Below are positions 15,244 to 15,330 of a stretch of 15,330 bases of DNA, piece after piece. Made by a program: the position numbers and the translations under genes. A model generated the notes under the pieces. That model was not told where the DNA came from. It ran no database searches and saw only the letters and a program-made list of their open reading frames with translations. The DNA is taken from the NCBI GenBank assembly GCA_029857855.1, contig JAOUGG010000009.1, positions 1 to 15,330 on the forward strand, in the 5' to 3' direction. The stretch comes from Acidimicrobiia bacterium. Lineage in GTDB: Bacteria; Actinomycetota; Acidimicrobiia; Acidimicrobiales; SZUA-35. Numbering within the stretch: the first letter of the stretch is position 1; each line of letters begins with the position of its first letter.

Positions 15244-15330
15244 GGTCGCTGGGCCGGTGCCAAGCAGTAGTGTGGACGGCGGGAACGGCTCCGAGGCCGG
15301 CCCCGTGTCACCGGGAACCGCCTGGCCGGG

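Noticed and set aside
15272-15330. A plus-strand GTG opening a frame to the right edge (VDGGNGSEAGPVSP).
   Set aside because: There is no ribosome-binding site or well-placed -10 box for this start, and only 19 full codons are visible, too few to judge.

Overview
The window is a high-GC actinobacterial chromosome segment with about 14 genes, tightly packed and mostly ending codons in G or C. The Tat-type lipoprotein signal, the lone ABC permeases without an ATPase and several start codons placed directly behind a -10 box (leaderless mRNAs) all suggest Actinobacteria. The mix of genes makes an Acidimicrobiia/Ilumatobacter-like host a reasonable guess, but nothing here proves it. I see no rRNA, tRNA, CRISPR array, insertion sequence or phage gene. 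This looks like ordinary chromosome with catabolic cargo.

Region 1 (1-4310): a sugar uptake locus. A DeoR-family repressor (cut by the left edge) is divergent from an operon of a Tat/lipoprotein sugar-binding protein and two MalF/MalG-type permeases. The shared 222-base intergenic region holds promoters for both sides and repeated operator-like motifs. A very strong hairpin separates the binding protein from the permeases. There is no ATPase gene, so a shared ATPase elsewhere (MsiK type) is inferred.

Region 2 (4353-8369): two divergent operons leaving one 73-base control region. Leftward are an isocitrate lyase/PEP mutase family enzyme and an SDR dehydrogenase that closely resembles Caulobacter D-xylose 1-dehydrogenase. 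Rightward are an isochorismatase-fold amidohydrolase, a flavin monooxygenase that looks like RutA (pyrimidine ring opening) and an NAD(P)H:FMN reductase. Both promoters appear to give leaderless transcripts. The rightward set reads as a shortened, rebuilt Rut pathway: flavin supply, ring opening, then removal of the carbamoyl group. The usual RutB and RutF are replaced by members of other families or subfamilies, and RutC, RutD and RutE are missing.

Region 3 (8488-11247): the translational GTPase TypA/BipA on the minus strand, and divergent from it an unrecognised 223-residue protein.

Region 4 (11177-15330): a BcsA-like processive glycosyltransferase with a C-terminal PilZ (c-di-GMP) domain but no BcsB beside it. 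Upstream is a translationally coupled pair, a glutathione-synthetase-like ATP-grasp ligase and an N-formylglutamate amidohydrolase-family hydrolase. A ligase/hydrolase pair of this kind in a lineage expected to use mycothiol instead of glutathione is the most promising candidate for an undescribed small-peptide system in the window.
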